NCBI RefSeq assembly: GCF_002118315.1
Contig: NZ_MTSZ01000012.1
Location: 1-64,000 of the forward strand
Length of the DNA stretch: 64,000 bases
Direction of reading: 5' to 3'
Source: Kiloniella majae
GTDB taxonomy: Bacteria; Pseudomonadota; Alphaproteobacteria; Kiloniellales; Kiloniellaceae
Shown here: one piece after another, positions 17,326 through 25,576 of the stretch
Layout of the letters: each line of letters begins with the position of its first letter
How positions within the stretch are numbered: the first letter of the stretch is position 1
Translations under genes and position numbers: made by a program
Notes under the pieces: generated by a model
What the model was told of the DNA's origin: nothing
Database searches by the model: none
What the model saw: the letters and a program-made list of their open reading frames with translations, nothing else

Positions 17326-18450
17326 ATGAAAGAAATTGGTATTGGCATTGTTGGTGGGGGCTATATGGGCAAGGCCCATGCTGTGGCAATGCAATCTGTT
17401 GGTGCTGTCTTTGACACCAAATTACGGCCTCGTTTGGAAATGGTTTGCGCCACCACAGATCAATCTGCAGAAAAATATAGAAAATCTTTTGGGTTTAATC
17501 GCTGCACGTCTGATTGGAAGCAGTTGGTTAATGATCCCAAGGTAGAGGCAATTGTTATTGCTTCCCCACAAGAAACCCACCGTGAGATCGCGGAAGCCTC
17601 TTTTCTTTGTGGTAAGCCAGTATTTTGCGAGAAGCCGCTTGGTGCTTCTCTGAAAGATAGTATAGCGATGGTTGACGCCGCGGAAAAAAGCGGTGTCGTT
17701 AATATGATTGGCTTTAACTATATACGCACACCTGCTGCCCAGTTTGCCCGATCTCTTATTGCAGAGGGGGAGATAGGGGATATTACTTGGTTCAGAGGCG
17801 AACATACCGAAGACTTTTATGCAGATCCGGAACTATCTGCTAGCTGGCGAACGAGTGGCAAGAGCAATGGAACAATGGGCGATTTGGCGCCACACATGAT
17901 TAATGGTGCCTTGGCACTTGTTGGGCCAATTACAACACTTATTGCCGAAGTTGAAACGGTTCATTCGAAGCGCCCCACAACATCTTCTGCTTCGGCTACC
18001 AAAGATCTATCAGATGTCACCAATGATGATCAGGGGCAGATTATGTGTCGGTTTGAAAATGGGGCAATGGGGCATTTGTTTTTTAGTCGGATCGCGACGG
18101 GGCGAAAAATGGGCTACGCCTTTGAAATTACAGGGACCAAAGGGGCAATAAGATTTGATCAGGAAGATCAAAACGCTCTATGGCTCTATAAAGCAGAAGG
18201 GCCGGAACACCTGCGGGGATTTCGTAAAATTCTGACGGGTCCCAGCCATCCGGATTATTTGGCTTTCTGTCAGGGGCCGGGACATGGCACTGGTTATCAG
18301 GATCAAATTATTATTGAAGCGCGGGACTTTCTGCAGGCTATTGAAACTAAAAATGCGGTTTGGCCTACCTTTCGGGATGGAATGGAAGTGAACCGTATTG
18401 TTGAGCTTGCTCACGATTCAAGTGAATCAAAAACGTGGCTGGACGTTTAA
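17326..18450 (+). CDS. Gfo/Idh/MocA family oxidoreductase, probable inositol dehydrogenase
   Basis: The 374-residue protein has an N-terminal Rossmann domain (GIVGGGYMGKAHAVA), the family EKPLG lysine near residue 104, and GDLAPHMING near 187 with the catalytic Asp and His. Family members oxidise myo-, scyllo- or chiro-inositol or inosose derivatives with NAD. AGGAGG lies upstream of the ATG. It is the first gene of the rightward arm, controlled by the operator at 17281. Whether it is IolG (myo-inositol) or an IolW/IolX type (scyllo-inositol) cannot be decided here. Confidence 0.8.
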   Translation: MKEIGIGIVGGGYMGKAHAVAMQSVGAVFDTKLRPRLEMVCATTDQSAEKYRKSFGFNRCTSDWKQLVNDPKVEAIVIASPQETHREIAEASFLCGKPVFCEKPLGASLKDSIAMVDAAEKSGVVNMIGFNYIRTPAAQFARSLIAEGEIGDITWFRGEHTEDFYADPELSASWRTSGKSNGTMGDLAPHMINGALALVGPITTLIAEVETVHSKRPTTSSASATKDLSDVTNDDQGQIMCRFENGAMGHLFFSRIATGRKMGYAFEITGTKGAIRFDQEDQNALWLYKAEGPEHLRGFRKILTGPSHPDYLAFCQGPGHGTGYQDQIIIEARDFLQAIETKNAVWPTFRDGMEVNRIVELAHDSSESKTWLDV

Positions 18451-18480
18451 AATATTCTTATATGTGAAAGGCAGACAGTG

Positions 18481-19374
18481 ATGTCTATAAAAATTGGTAA
18501 TGCACCTTGTTCATGGGGGGTGGAATTTGCTCAGGATCCGCGAAACCCGGATTGGAAAACAGTACTGAAAGAGTGCGCCGAGGCTGGATATACGGGTATA
18601 GAATTGGGGCCTGTGGGTTTTATGCCAGAAGACCCGAGCCAACTGGCAGAAGCGTTGGATGAGCATAACCTAGACCTTATCGGCGGTGTTGTCTTTAGGC
18701 CTTTTCATGATCCCGCTCAATGGGAAGACGTTTTGGATGGGGTGCATAGAACCTGTAAGGCCTTAGTGGCGCACGGGGCGAATAACCTTGTGTTGATTGA
18801 TTCTATTTCACCGCGTCGTGCACCGACAGCTGGTCGTGTCGATGAAGCCGAAAAAATGGATGATCAGGAATGGAACGCCTACAGGAACCGTTTTGAGACA
18901 GTTGCTAAAATTGGCACTGAAGAGTACGGCTTAACGACAGGGATTCATGCTCATGCCGCTGGCTTTATGGACTTTGAACCTGAACTTGAACGCCTGCTAT
19001 CTGAAATAGATGAGAGTATTCTCAAGATCTGTTTTGATACGGGGCATCACTCCTATGCCGGTTTTGATCCGATTGCTTTTATGAAACGCCACATGAAACG
19101 TATTTCTTATATGCATTTCAAAGATATATCACCGACTGTTAAAGCAGACGTTATAGAAAACAGAACCGATTTTTATAAGGCTTGCGGGCAGGGAATTTTC
19201 TGTAATCTTGGTGATGGTGATGTCGATTTCCCGGCTGTTTATCAGCTTTTGACACAAGAAGGCTTTGAAGGCTGGTGCACGGTGGAACAGGATTGTGATC
19301 CGACACTGCCAGTGCGTCCTATCGATGATGCAATATTGAACCGTAAATACTTACAAACCATCGGCTTTAATTAA
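18481..19374 (+). CDS. iolE: IolE-like sugar phosphate isomerase/epimerase, probable inosose dehydratase
   Basis: The 297-residue TIM-barrel protein of the xylose-isomerase-like family starts with IKIGNAPCSWGVEF, as in IolE relatives. Metal ligands are visible as GIELGP, ICFDTGHH and the closing CTVEQD. In the pathway, IolE dehydrates 2-keto-myo-inositol to trihydroxycyclohexanedione, the substrate of IolD. An overlapping GTG at 18478 would add one residue. It stands between two dehydrogenase genes in one transcription unit, with gaps of 30 and 11 bases. Confidence 0.82.
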   Translation: MSIKIGNAPCSWGVEFAQDPRNPDWKTVLKECAEAGYTGIELGPVGFMPEDPSQLAEALDEHNLDLIGGVVFRPFHDPAQWEDVLDGVHRTCKALVAHGANNLVLIDSISPRRAPTAGRVDEAEKMDDQEWNAYRNRFETVAKIGTEEYGLTTGIHAHAAGFMDFEPELERLLSEIDESILKICFDTGHHSYAGFDPIAFMKRHMKRISYMHFKDISPTVKADVIENRTDFYKACGQGIFCNLGDGDVDFPAVYQLLTQEGFEGWCTVEQDCDPTLPVRPIDDAILNRKYLQTIGFN

Positions 19375-19385
19375 GGAACACAGAT

Positions 19386-20543
19386 ATGACAAAACTTAAT
19401 TGGGGAATGATTGGTGGTGGCGAAGGTAGTCAGATTGGCCCCGCACACCGTCTGAGTGCAGGTCTTGATGGACTGTTTTCTTTTGTTGCCGGCGCATTGG
19501 ACCATAATCCAGAAGCGGGGCGTTGTTATGCCCAAAAGCTTGGCGTTGCTTCAGATCGTGCCTATGGTGACTGGCGGGAAATGCTTCAGGGTGAAAATGC
19601 GCGCGAAGATCGTGTTGATCTCGTCACCGTCGCGACGCCAAACTCAACACATTTCGAAATAACGAAAGCCTTTCTTGAGTCCGGATATCATGTCCTTTGC
19701 GAAAAGCCGATGACAATGACTGTTGAAGAGGGCGAAGATATCGTTCGTATCGCCCGGAAATCCGGAAAAATTTGTGCTGTGAACTACGGATATACCGGGT
19801 ATTCGCTGGTCCGTCACATGAAGGCAATGATTGCCCGTGGTGATCTGGGCAAAGTCAGGTTGGTAGTGACAGAGTTTGCGCATGGACACCATGCCGATGC
19901 GGCGGACGCCGATAATCCTCGCGTAAGGTGGCGCTATGACCCAAAGCAAGCGGGTGTTTCAGCACAGTTTGCGGACTGTGGTATACACGCGTTACATATG
20001 GCGAGCTTTGTCACTGGCCAGGAAGTAACCAAGCTATCGGCAGATTGCGCCTCTCTAATTGAGAGCAGGGTTCTGGAAGATGACGCGATGGTAAACTTCC
20101 GCATGAATGGGGGTACGGTTGGGCGTCTGTGGACATCGTCTATTGCCATTGGTCGCCAACATGGCCTGACTATTCAGGTCTTTGGCGAAAAAGGCGGCCT
20201 TAAGTGGATGCAGGAACACCCCAACCAACTCTATTACATGCCGTTGAACGGACGTTTACAAACGATTGAGCGTGGTGAAGAAAATCTTTCTCCAGAAGCT
20301 GATCGTGCAACACGAGTGACCATTGGTCATGCGGAGGGAATGCCCCTTGCTTTTGCAAACATCTATACAGATTTGGCCGAAGTTATTGGCGCACAGAAAG
20401 AAGGACGGTCTGTGGACCCAGCTGCAAACCTTTATCCGAAATCCGAAGACGGTTTGCGTTCCATGGCTGCGGTTGCCGCCGTTGCGAAATCAGGCAAAGA
20501 AGAGGGGGCGTGGGTTGATGCCCGGCCACCAATGTTCCGCTAA
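19386..20543 (+). CDS. Second Gfo/Idh/MocA family oxidoreductase of the inositol region
   Basis: This 385-residue protein has a Rossmann loop GMIGGGEGSQIGPAH, VATPNSTH, the EKPM lysine and the DCGIHALHMASF catalytic Asp-His segment. The GGGxGSxIGxxH start defines a branch distinct from the dehydrogenase at 17326. It may act on another inositol stereoisomer or on a modified inositol, so the locus probably handles more than one cyclitol. It lies 11 bases after the iolE-like gene. The next gene, LacI, is convergent, 22 bases away. Confidence 0.8.
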   Translation: MTKLNWGMIGGGEGSQIGPAHRLSAGLDGLFSFVAGALDHNPEAGRCYAQKLGVASDRAYGDWREMLQGENAREDRVDLVTVATPNSTHFEITKAFLESGYHVLCEKPMTMTVEEGEDIVRIARKSGKICAVNYGYTGYSLVRHMKAMIARGDLGKVRLVVTEFAHGHHADAADADNPRVRWRYDPKQAGVSAQFADCGIHALHMASFVTGQEVTKLSADCASLIESRVLEDDAMVNFRMNGGTVGRLWTSSIAIGRQHGLTIQVFGEKGGLKWMQEHPNQLYYMPLNGRLQTIERGEENLSPEADRATRVTIGHAEGMPLAFANIYTDLAEVIGAQKEGRSVDPAANLYPKSEDGLRSMAAVAAVAKSGKEEGAWVDARPPMFR

Positions 20544-20565
20544 GAAATACTTCGGTAAGTATGAA

Positions 20566-21564
20566 TTAGACGAGGGGCCTTAGTGTCCCTCGTTCTATAA
20601 CACGACAGGGGAACAGACGTGATTCAGGATATCGCTCCGGATCATCAAGCATTGCGGTGATCAACTCGATAGAAGAGTTAATAATTTCGTTAACGGGTTG
20701 ACGGATTGTTGTCAGATCTATGTTCTCCCATCTGGCCATCTCCATATCATTAAGACCGATAATTCCAATGTCTTGGGGTGCGGAAAGATTTGCCAGCTTC
20801 AAGGCGGTCAACGCACCGATTGACAAAATATCATCTCCACAGAAATAAGCTTCCTGAGGTGATCGTTCTAAAAGGCGCGTCATTTCATCCCGACCGGCAT
20901 CAAATGAATAGGCCGCAGAAAAGCTGTATTTAAAATCGATTTCCGGATGAAGATTTATTTCTTCTTTAAACCCAGTAAAGCGATCTTGAGTGGACGTTGC
21001 TGTATCAGGACCGCCTAGAAATCCGACTTTTTTATAACCACGATTAACCAACTCCCGGGCAGCCATCCGACCGCATTCCACGTTGTCGATCCCAACGACG
21101 TGAATTTCAGGGGAGCTTGAATAACGACCAAAAGAATGGACAACCGGAACTCCTGCATCCCTGAAGGCCTTTGCAAAGCCTGGCAACAATGTAGATGAGG
21201 CGACGATTACACCATCAACAGAATACTGTCTCAACATACGGATGGAACTTTCTGGATCAGTTTCATCCGAAAGATTGACGAGCAAAGGTCTCAGGCCTCG
21301 TGCTTGCAGGCCACGCGTAAAGAGGTCAAAGACTTGAAGGAAAATAGGGTTGTGGAAGTTATTTGAGACCAGTCCGATTAATTTCGTGCGCCGTGTTGTT
21401 AAGCTTCTGGCGAGAAGATTAGGGCTGTACCCAAGTTCTCGAGCGGCCTTTTCGACCCGCCGACGCATTTTATCAGAAACGGAAGCTCCTGGCGTAAAGG
21501 TTCTGGACACGGCCGATGTGGATACACCTGCGTGTTTGGCAACTTCCTTTAACGTTGCAGCCAT
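20566..21564 (-). CDS. LacI-family repressor of the inositol region
   Basis: The protein, with the start set at MAATLKEVAKHAGVSTSAVSRTF, has 332 residues: a helix-turn-helix at about 5-25, a hinge helix with NLLARSLTTRR, and a periplasmic-binding-protein-like effector domain with IGLVSNNFHNPIFLQVF. An upstream in-frame ATG (21663) would add 33 residues but lies inside the operator palindrome, so the start at 21564 (GGAG upstream) is preferred. It is divergent from the ABC importer genes, and its presumed operator occurs there and at 17281; autoregulation and control of the whole region are likely. Use of a LacI rather than a DeoR- or RpiR-type regulator for inositol genes is a variant. Confidence 0.88.
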   Translation of the reverse strand: MAATLKEVAKHAGVSTSAVSRTFTPGASVSDKMRRRVEKAARELGYSPNLLARSLTTRRTKLIGLVSNNFHNPIFLQVFDLFTRGLQARGLRPLLVNLSDETDPESSIRMLRQYSVDGVIVASSTLLPGFAKAFRDAGVPVVHSFGRYSSSPEIHVVGIDNVECGRMAARELVNRGYKKVGFLGGPDTATSTQDRFTGFKEEINLHPEIDFKYSFSAAYSFDAGRDEMTRLLERSPQEAYFCGDDILSIGALTALKLANLSAPQDIGIIGLNDMEMARWENIDLTTIRQPVNEIINSSIELITAMLDDPERYPESRLFPCRVIERGTLRPLV

Positions 21565-21634
21565 ATAAATCCGTTCTCCAGTGGTCTGTAATCGCCCTAT
21601 GTGTAACGTAAAAAGTCTGAAATAACAGTACGAA

Positions 21635-21676
21635 AGTTTTTTAATTTTTGCAACCGGTTGCAAAAATTAAAAAACT
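21635..21676. promoter_or_regulatory. 42-bp perfect inverted repeat containing the LacI operator
   Basis: The centre lies between 21655 and 21656. The inner 18 bases (21647-21664) are identical to the operator at 17281-17298; the symmetry then continues without mismatch through A/T-rich flanks to 21 bases on each side. The element is in the 207-bp region between the LacI gene and the binding-protein gene. Confidence 0.88.
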
Positions 21677-21771
21677 ATGAATAAGATAAGAAAGAAAAAA
21701 GAAACGGCATGAACCGTCCACGAACTATCCACGGATAAAAATACAAAAAACATTCAAAAAGGGAGTAAACA

Positions 21772-22722
21772 ATGAAACCACTATTTAAAAGTTTGGTCTT
21801 GGCCACAGCATTTGTTGTTGCACCGTTACTCGGGGCAACAACGGCTTCGGCTGAAGGGGAAAAGTACATTCTGGTCAGCCATGCGCCAGACAGTGATAGC
21901 TGGTGGAACACAATTAAAAATGGAATTGCCCTTGCCGGGGAGCAAATGGATGTTTCTGTAGAATATCGTAACCCACCGACCGGTGATCTTGCCGATATGG
22001 CACGTATTATCGAACAGGCTGCGGCCTCTAACCCGAACGGTATTATTACAACTCTTGCCGATTACGATGTTCTAAGTGGTCCAATCCGTGCGGCGGTGGA
22101 TCAAGGCATTAATGTCATCATTATGAATTCAGGTACTGCAGAACAAACCCGTGAAGTTGGGGCTTTGATGTTTGTGGGGCAACCAGAATATGATGCTGGC
22201 TATGCTGCGGGGCTTCGTGCCAAGTCTGATGGTGTAAAATCCTTTGTCTGTGTTAACCACGTGATTTCGAACACAGTTGTTGCTGAGCGTTGCCGTGGTT
22301 TTGCTGATGGCCTAGGTGTTCCGCTTGGTAGCTCCATGATTGATAGTGGTCAGGATCCGGCTGAAATCAAAAATCGTGTCTTGGCTTATCTTGCAGCCAA
22401 TCCTGATACAGACGCAGTTCTAACGCTTGGCCCAACCTCTGCTGATCCAACAATTTTGGCGTTGCAGGAAAATGGTATGGCGGGTGATATTTACTTCGGT
22501 ACCTTTGATCTGGGCGATGAAATTGTCAAAGGCATTAAGTCTGGTATCATCAAGTGGGGTATTGATCAGCAACCATTCCTACAGGCTTATCTGCCTGTTG
22601 TTATTCTGACAAACTATGACCGCTATGGTGTGTTGCCGGGGAATAACATCAACTCTGGTCCGGGCTTTGTAACAGCTGATGGTCTGGAACTTGTTGAAAA
22701 ATTCGCAGGCGAATATCGCTAA
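21772..22722 (+). CDS. Sugar (probably inositol) ABC transporter, periplasmic binding protein
   Basis: The 316-residue product has a Sec signal peptide (MKPLFKSLVLATAFVVAPLLGATTASA, cleavage after ASA near residue 27) and a type I periplasmic sugar-binding domain of the ribose/xylose/inositol group (ILVSHAPDSDSWWNTIKNGI, GIDQQPFLQAYLPV near the end). GGGAG precedes the ATG. It begins the binding protein-permease-ATPase operon under the LacI operator. The substrate, inositol, is inferred from the surrounding genes. Confidence 0.87.
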   Translation: MKPLFKSLVLATAFVVAPLLGATTASAEGEKYILVSHAPDSDSWWNTIKNGIALAGEQMDVSVEYRNPPTGDLADMARIIEQAAASNPNGIITTLADYDVLSGPIRAAVDQGINVIIMNSGTAEQTREVGALMFVGQPEYDAGYAAGLRAKSDGVKSFVCVNHVISNTVVAERCRGFADGLGVPLGSSMIDSGQDPAEIKNRVLAYLAANPDTDAVLTLGPTSADPTILALQENGMAGDIYFGTFDLGDEIVKGIKSGIIKWGIDQQPFLQAYLPVVILTNYDRYGVLPGNNINSGPGFVTADGLELVEKFAGEYR

Positions 22723-22732
22723 AACGCTAAGT

Positions 22733-22775
22733 CAGAAACGGCCACCTTTGTGTGGTCGTTTCTGCGTATTTTTTA
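22733..22775 (+). promoter_or_regulatory. Stem-loop between binding-protein and permease genes
   Basis: CAGAAACGGCCAC (22733-22745) pairs with GTGGTCGTTTCTG (22752-22764), 13 pairs with one G-U, loop of 6. A T-rich stretch follows. Such hairpins commonly lower expression of the downstream transporter genes relative to the binding protein, by partial termination or by protecting the upstream mRNA. Confidence 0.75.
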
Positions 22776-22790
22776 TTGATGAGGCTCTTT

Positions 22791-23918
22791 ATGGTCACGA
22801 GCAACCCTTCTCCCGCGCCTGTCGCTGATGAAAGAATAAAAGAGAGATCTTCTTTACGGAAAGCACTGGTTCGTCCCGAATTAGGGGGAATGTGTGGAAC
22901 CGTTCTTGTGTTTACATTCTTTCTGCTGACGGCTTTCGATTCCGGGATGTTTACATCGCAAGGTATCCTGAACTGGACACTTGTTTCGGCACAATTTGCT
23001 ATTATTGCTGTTGGTGCATGTCTTTTGATGATTTCCGGTGAATTTGATCTTTCAATGGGATCTATGATCGGGTTTGCAGGCATGATGATTGCCATTTTTG
23101 GCGTTACGTTAGGGTGGCCGATCTGGTTTGCAATCATTGTTACCTTTGTTCTTTGTATGGGAATTGGGGCCTTAAACGGGTACATTGTTATAAAAACCGG
23201 ATTACCGAGTTTTATTGTGACCCTGGCGCTATTGTTCATTCTTCGTGGCTTTACTATTTTTCTCCCACAAACAATTGAGCGTAAAACCATTATCGGGGGC
23301 ATTCGTGATGTTGCCGAAGGTGACTGGCTCGCAAGCCTTTTTGGTGGAAAAGTACTGACAGGTTTATTCCAGTGGCTAGGTGATGCAGGACTTATCGCTA
23401 CATTTGAGCGTGGTGTGAAGGCTGGACAGCCGATTGTTGATGGTGTGCCTATGTTGGTGGTTTGGGCTATTGGCTTGATCATATTTGGTCACGTTCTGCT
23501 GACAAAAACCCGTTTTGGTAACTGGATCTTTGCTGCAGGTGGCGATGCACAGGCTGCCCGTTATGTCGGTGTTCCTGTTAGCCGTGTCAAAATCCTGATG
23601 TTTATGTTTACTGCTTTCTGTGCCACCGTTTTTGCAACCTGCCAGGTGATGGAATTTGGTTCTGCTGGCGCTGACAGAGGCGTTTTGAAAGAGTTTGAAG
23701 CGATTATCTCTGTGGTGATTGGGGGGGCACTTCTAACTGGAGGATATGGCTCTGTCTTGGGTGCTGCACTTGGTGCCTTGATCTTTGGCGTGGTGCAGCA
23801 AGGACTGTTCTTTGCTGGTGTCGAAAGCTCTTTGTTTCGGGTTTTCCTTGGTATTATTCTGCTTCTGGCCGTTGTGCTTAATACCTATATCCGCCGTATG
23901 ATTACGGGGGAGAGATAA
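22791..23918 (+). CDS. Sugar ABC transporter permease (FrcC/RbsC type)
   Basis: From the ATG at 22791 (GAGG six bases upstream) the product has 375 residues. About ten membrane segments and the family loops are present: [17 protein letters not shown], a long periplasmic insertion of about 75 residues between TIFLPQ and [21 protein letters not shown], and the C-terminal [23 protein letters not shown] at 22752 would start inside the hairpin and is less likely. It overlaps nothing and is 1 base from the ATPase gene. Confidence 0.87.
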   Translation: MVTSNPSPAPVADERIKERSSLRKALVRPELGGMCGTVLVFTFFLLTAFDSGMFTSQGILNWTLVSAQFAIIAVGACLLMISGEFDLSMGSMIGFAGMMIAIFGVTLGWPIWFAIIVTFVLCMGIGALNGYIVIKTGLPSFIVTLALLFILRGFTIFLPQTIERKTIIGGIRDVAEGDWLASLFGGKVLTGLFQWLGDAGLIATFERGVKAGQPIVDGVPMLVVWAIGLIIFGHVLLTKTRFGNWIFAAGGDAQAARYVGVPVSRVKILMFMFTAFCATVFATCQVMEFGSAGADRGVLKEFEAIISVVIGGALLTGGYGSVLGAALGALIFGVVQQGLFFAGVESSLFRVFLGIILLLAVVLNTYIRRMITGER

Positions 23919-23919
23919 T

Positions 23920-24699
23920 ATGTCATCACCTATTCTTCAGATGAAAGATATCGAAAAACACTTTGGCCCTGTGATTGCGTTGGCTGGTGTATCTGTCGAT
24001 GTGCATCAGGGAGAGTGCCATTGCTTGTTGGGTGATAATGGGGCTGGTAAATCCACCTTTATTAAAACCATGTCAGGCGTTCATAAGGCTACAAAAGGAG
24101 AAATCCTTTTTGAGGGCAAGCCGATGAATTTCCAACGACCACGTGATGCGATCTCTGCCGGTATTGCAACGGTTTATCAGGATTTGGCGATGATCCCTTT
24201 GATGTCTGTCAGTCGAAATTTCTTTATGGGGAACGAGCCAATCCGTAATATTGGCCCTCTTAAGTTCTTCGATCATAAGCGTGCCAATGAAATTACGATG
24301 GCTGAAATGAGTAAGATGGGCATTAACCTCCGCGGACCGGACCAAGCCGTGGGGACTTTGTCGGGGGGCGAGCGCCAAACGGTTGCTATTGCCCGTGCTG
24401 TATATTTCGGGGCGAAGGTTCTCATTTTGGATGAACCAACATCTGCTCTGGGGGTTCGTCAGACATCAAATGTTCTCGCGACAATTAATATGGTGCGAAA
24501 ACTTGGGGTTGCCGTTGTTTTCATCACTCATAACGTACGTCACGCTATGGCGGTCGGTGATCGCTTTACGGTTCTTAACAGAGGCAAAACATTTGGAACT
24601 GCAAGTCGGGGTGACGTTTCGCCAGAAGAATTACAGGATATGATGGCCGGCGGTCAGGAACTTGCAACTCTGGAAGGATCGTTGGGGGGAACAGTTTAA
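23920..24699 (+). CDS. Sugar ABC transporter ATP-binding protein, single-domain FrcA type
   Basis: The 259-residue ATPase has Walker [10 protein letters not shown], the signature LSGGERQ, Walker [12 protein letters not shown] and the switch His in FITHN. It is a single nucleotide-binding domain, as in the Frc-type importers of alphaproteobacteria, unlike the duplicated RbsA/IatA type. It is the last gene of the importer operon and is followed by a terminator. Confidence 0.9.
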   Translation: MSSPILQMKDIEKHFGPVIALAGVSVDVHQGECHCLLGDNGAGKSTFIKTMSGVHKATKGEILFEGKPMNFQRPRDAISAGIATVYQDLAMIPLMSVSRNFFMGNEPIRNIGPLKFFDHKRANEITMAEMSKMGINLRGPDQAVGTLSGGERQTVAIARAVYFGAKVLILDEPTSALGVRQTSNVLATINMVRKLGVAVVFITHNVRHAMAVGDRFTVLNRGKTFGTASRGDVSPEELQDMMAGGQELATLEGSLGGTV

Positions 24700-24727
24700 G
24701 TAAGAATTAACCCTGTCGTAACTTACA

Positions 24728-24756
24728 AGAGAGAGTTTTGGCTCTCTCTTTTTTTG
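24728..24756 (+). terminator. Rho-independent terminator of the importer operon
   Basis: AGAGAGAG (24728-24735) pairs with CTCTCTCT (24742-24749) around a 6-nt loop and is followed by a run of Ts. The rest of the 217-bp gap to the next gene shows no further element I can name. Confidence 0.9.
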
Positions 24757-24916
24757 TCAAGTTTATGGGGAGTTCGTAGTGACAAGTATGATTTACGTCT
24801 GATGTTTTGTGTACTGCAGTGTGGTCACAAGTTTGAGAGGTCGCGAACACGCATTTGAAAATAGAACCTCTTTGTGTATAATAAAGGGCAAATAAAAGCC
24901 AAACCTCCGCAATTTT

Positions 24917-25525
24917 ATGTCTGGAAGATCAATGGATGTTCCACTTGAATTCAGGAGTTTTGTAACTGATAAAAAAGTAGTTCTGTCAGGCGCTGTTTTT
25001 TTATATCTGGTTCAGTGCGTTGGGTTTTCCACGGTTACATTCTCTGACGACGTCAGTTTAAAAGAACGTCAACATTACCAAGCTCAGCAATTAAGAGAGG
25101 CTTCAAAGGCACGCGTACAATCTCAACTGGGCTATGAGAATATATATCGTGATCCTCGTAATCGGCAGATTGACTATTATGCCTTATCCCAACAGATCAA
25201 TAATTTATCAAACATTGTTAGGTCGCTTTCCGAAACACAACAGACAAACAATGCTTTAAGCGCGCCACCATCTACGTTGCCACGCGCTCTTTCTCCTGTT
25301 GCTGGTCCTTCTTCAAATAATATTTATGGTCCGGCGGGACCGTCTGAAAAAGCTGTCCGTTTATTGCTTGAATATCAGTTGATGATTAACGGCAATGAGC
25401 GCTTGAAGGTTGGTAAGATCCAAGAAGATGAGAAATTTATCACGGCCGAAGTTGTTACCGTCGAGGGGTCACTAGTCGAACGCTATAAAATCGATAAGTC
25501 AAACGGTTCTTGGATAGCTGATTAA
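24917..25525 (+). CDS. Uncharacterised exported protein upstream of the CsgG-like gene
   Basis: No family is recognised. The 202 residues begin with a hydrophobic segment (KKVVLSGAVFLYLVQCVGFSTVTF, about 19-42) that can be a signal peptide or membrane anchor. A helical, Gln-rich stretch follows (about 45-100, coiled-coil-like), then a Pro/Ser-rich linker (about 108-138) and a compact C-terminal domain (about 140-202, VRLLLEYQLMINGNERLKVGKI) that could be a beta-rich fold. A second ATG at 24932 has a better-placed GGAAG. It lies 30-50 bases before the CsgG-like gene in the same direction, so both are probably one operon; a partner role in export or assembly is inferred. Confidence 0.6.
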   Translation: MSGRSMDVPLEFRSFVTDKKVVLSGAVFLYLVQCVGFSTVTFSDDVSLKERQHYQAQQLREASKARVQSQLGYENIYRDPRNRQIDYYALSQQINNLSNIVRSLSETQQTNNALSAPPSTLPRALSPVAGPSSNNIYGPAGPSEKAVRLLLEYQLMINGNERLKVGKIQEDEKFITAEVVTVEGSLVERYKIDKSNGSWIAD

Positions 25526-25576
25526 GCTAATTAATCAGTCTGTCAAGACTATTAGGTGTGGAAAGGCAACGTGCAG

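Noticed and set aside
20571-20592. Hairpin CGAGGG/CCCTCG as a terminator between the second dehydrogenase and LacI genes
   Set aside because: It lies mostly in the last codons of the LacI gene, has only six pairs and no T run.
21565-21663. N-terminal extension of the LacI regulator from the ATG at 21663
   Set aside because: The extension lies in the operator palindrome and promoter region and precedes the usual LacI N-terminus, which begins at 21564 with a binding site upstream.
22727-23482. 251-residue minus-strand open frame opposite the sugar permease gene
   Set aside because: The permease on the plus strand is well supported by family loops and operon spacing; the antisense frame is Pro/Ser/Thr/Asn-rich with no domain.
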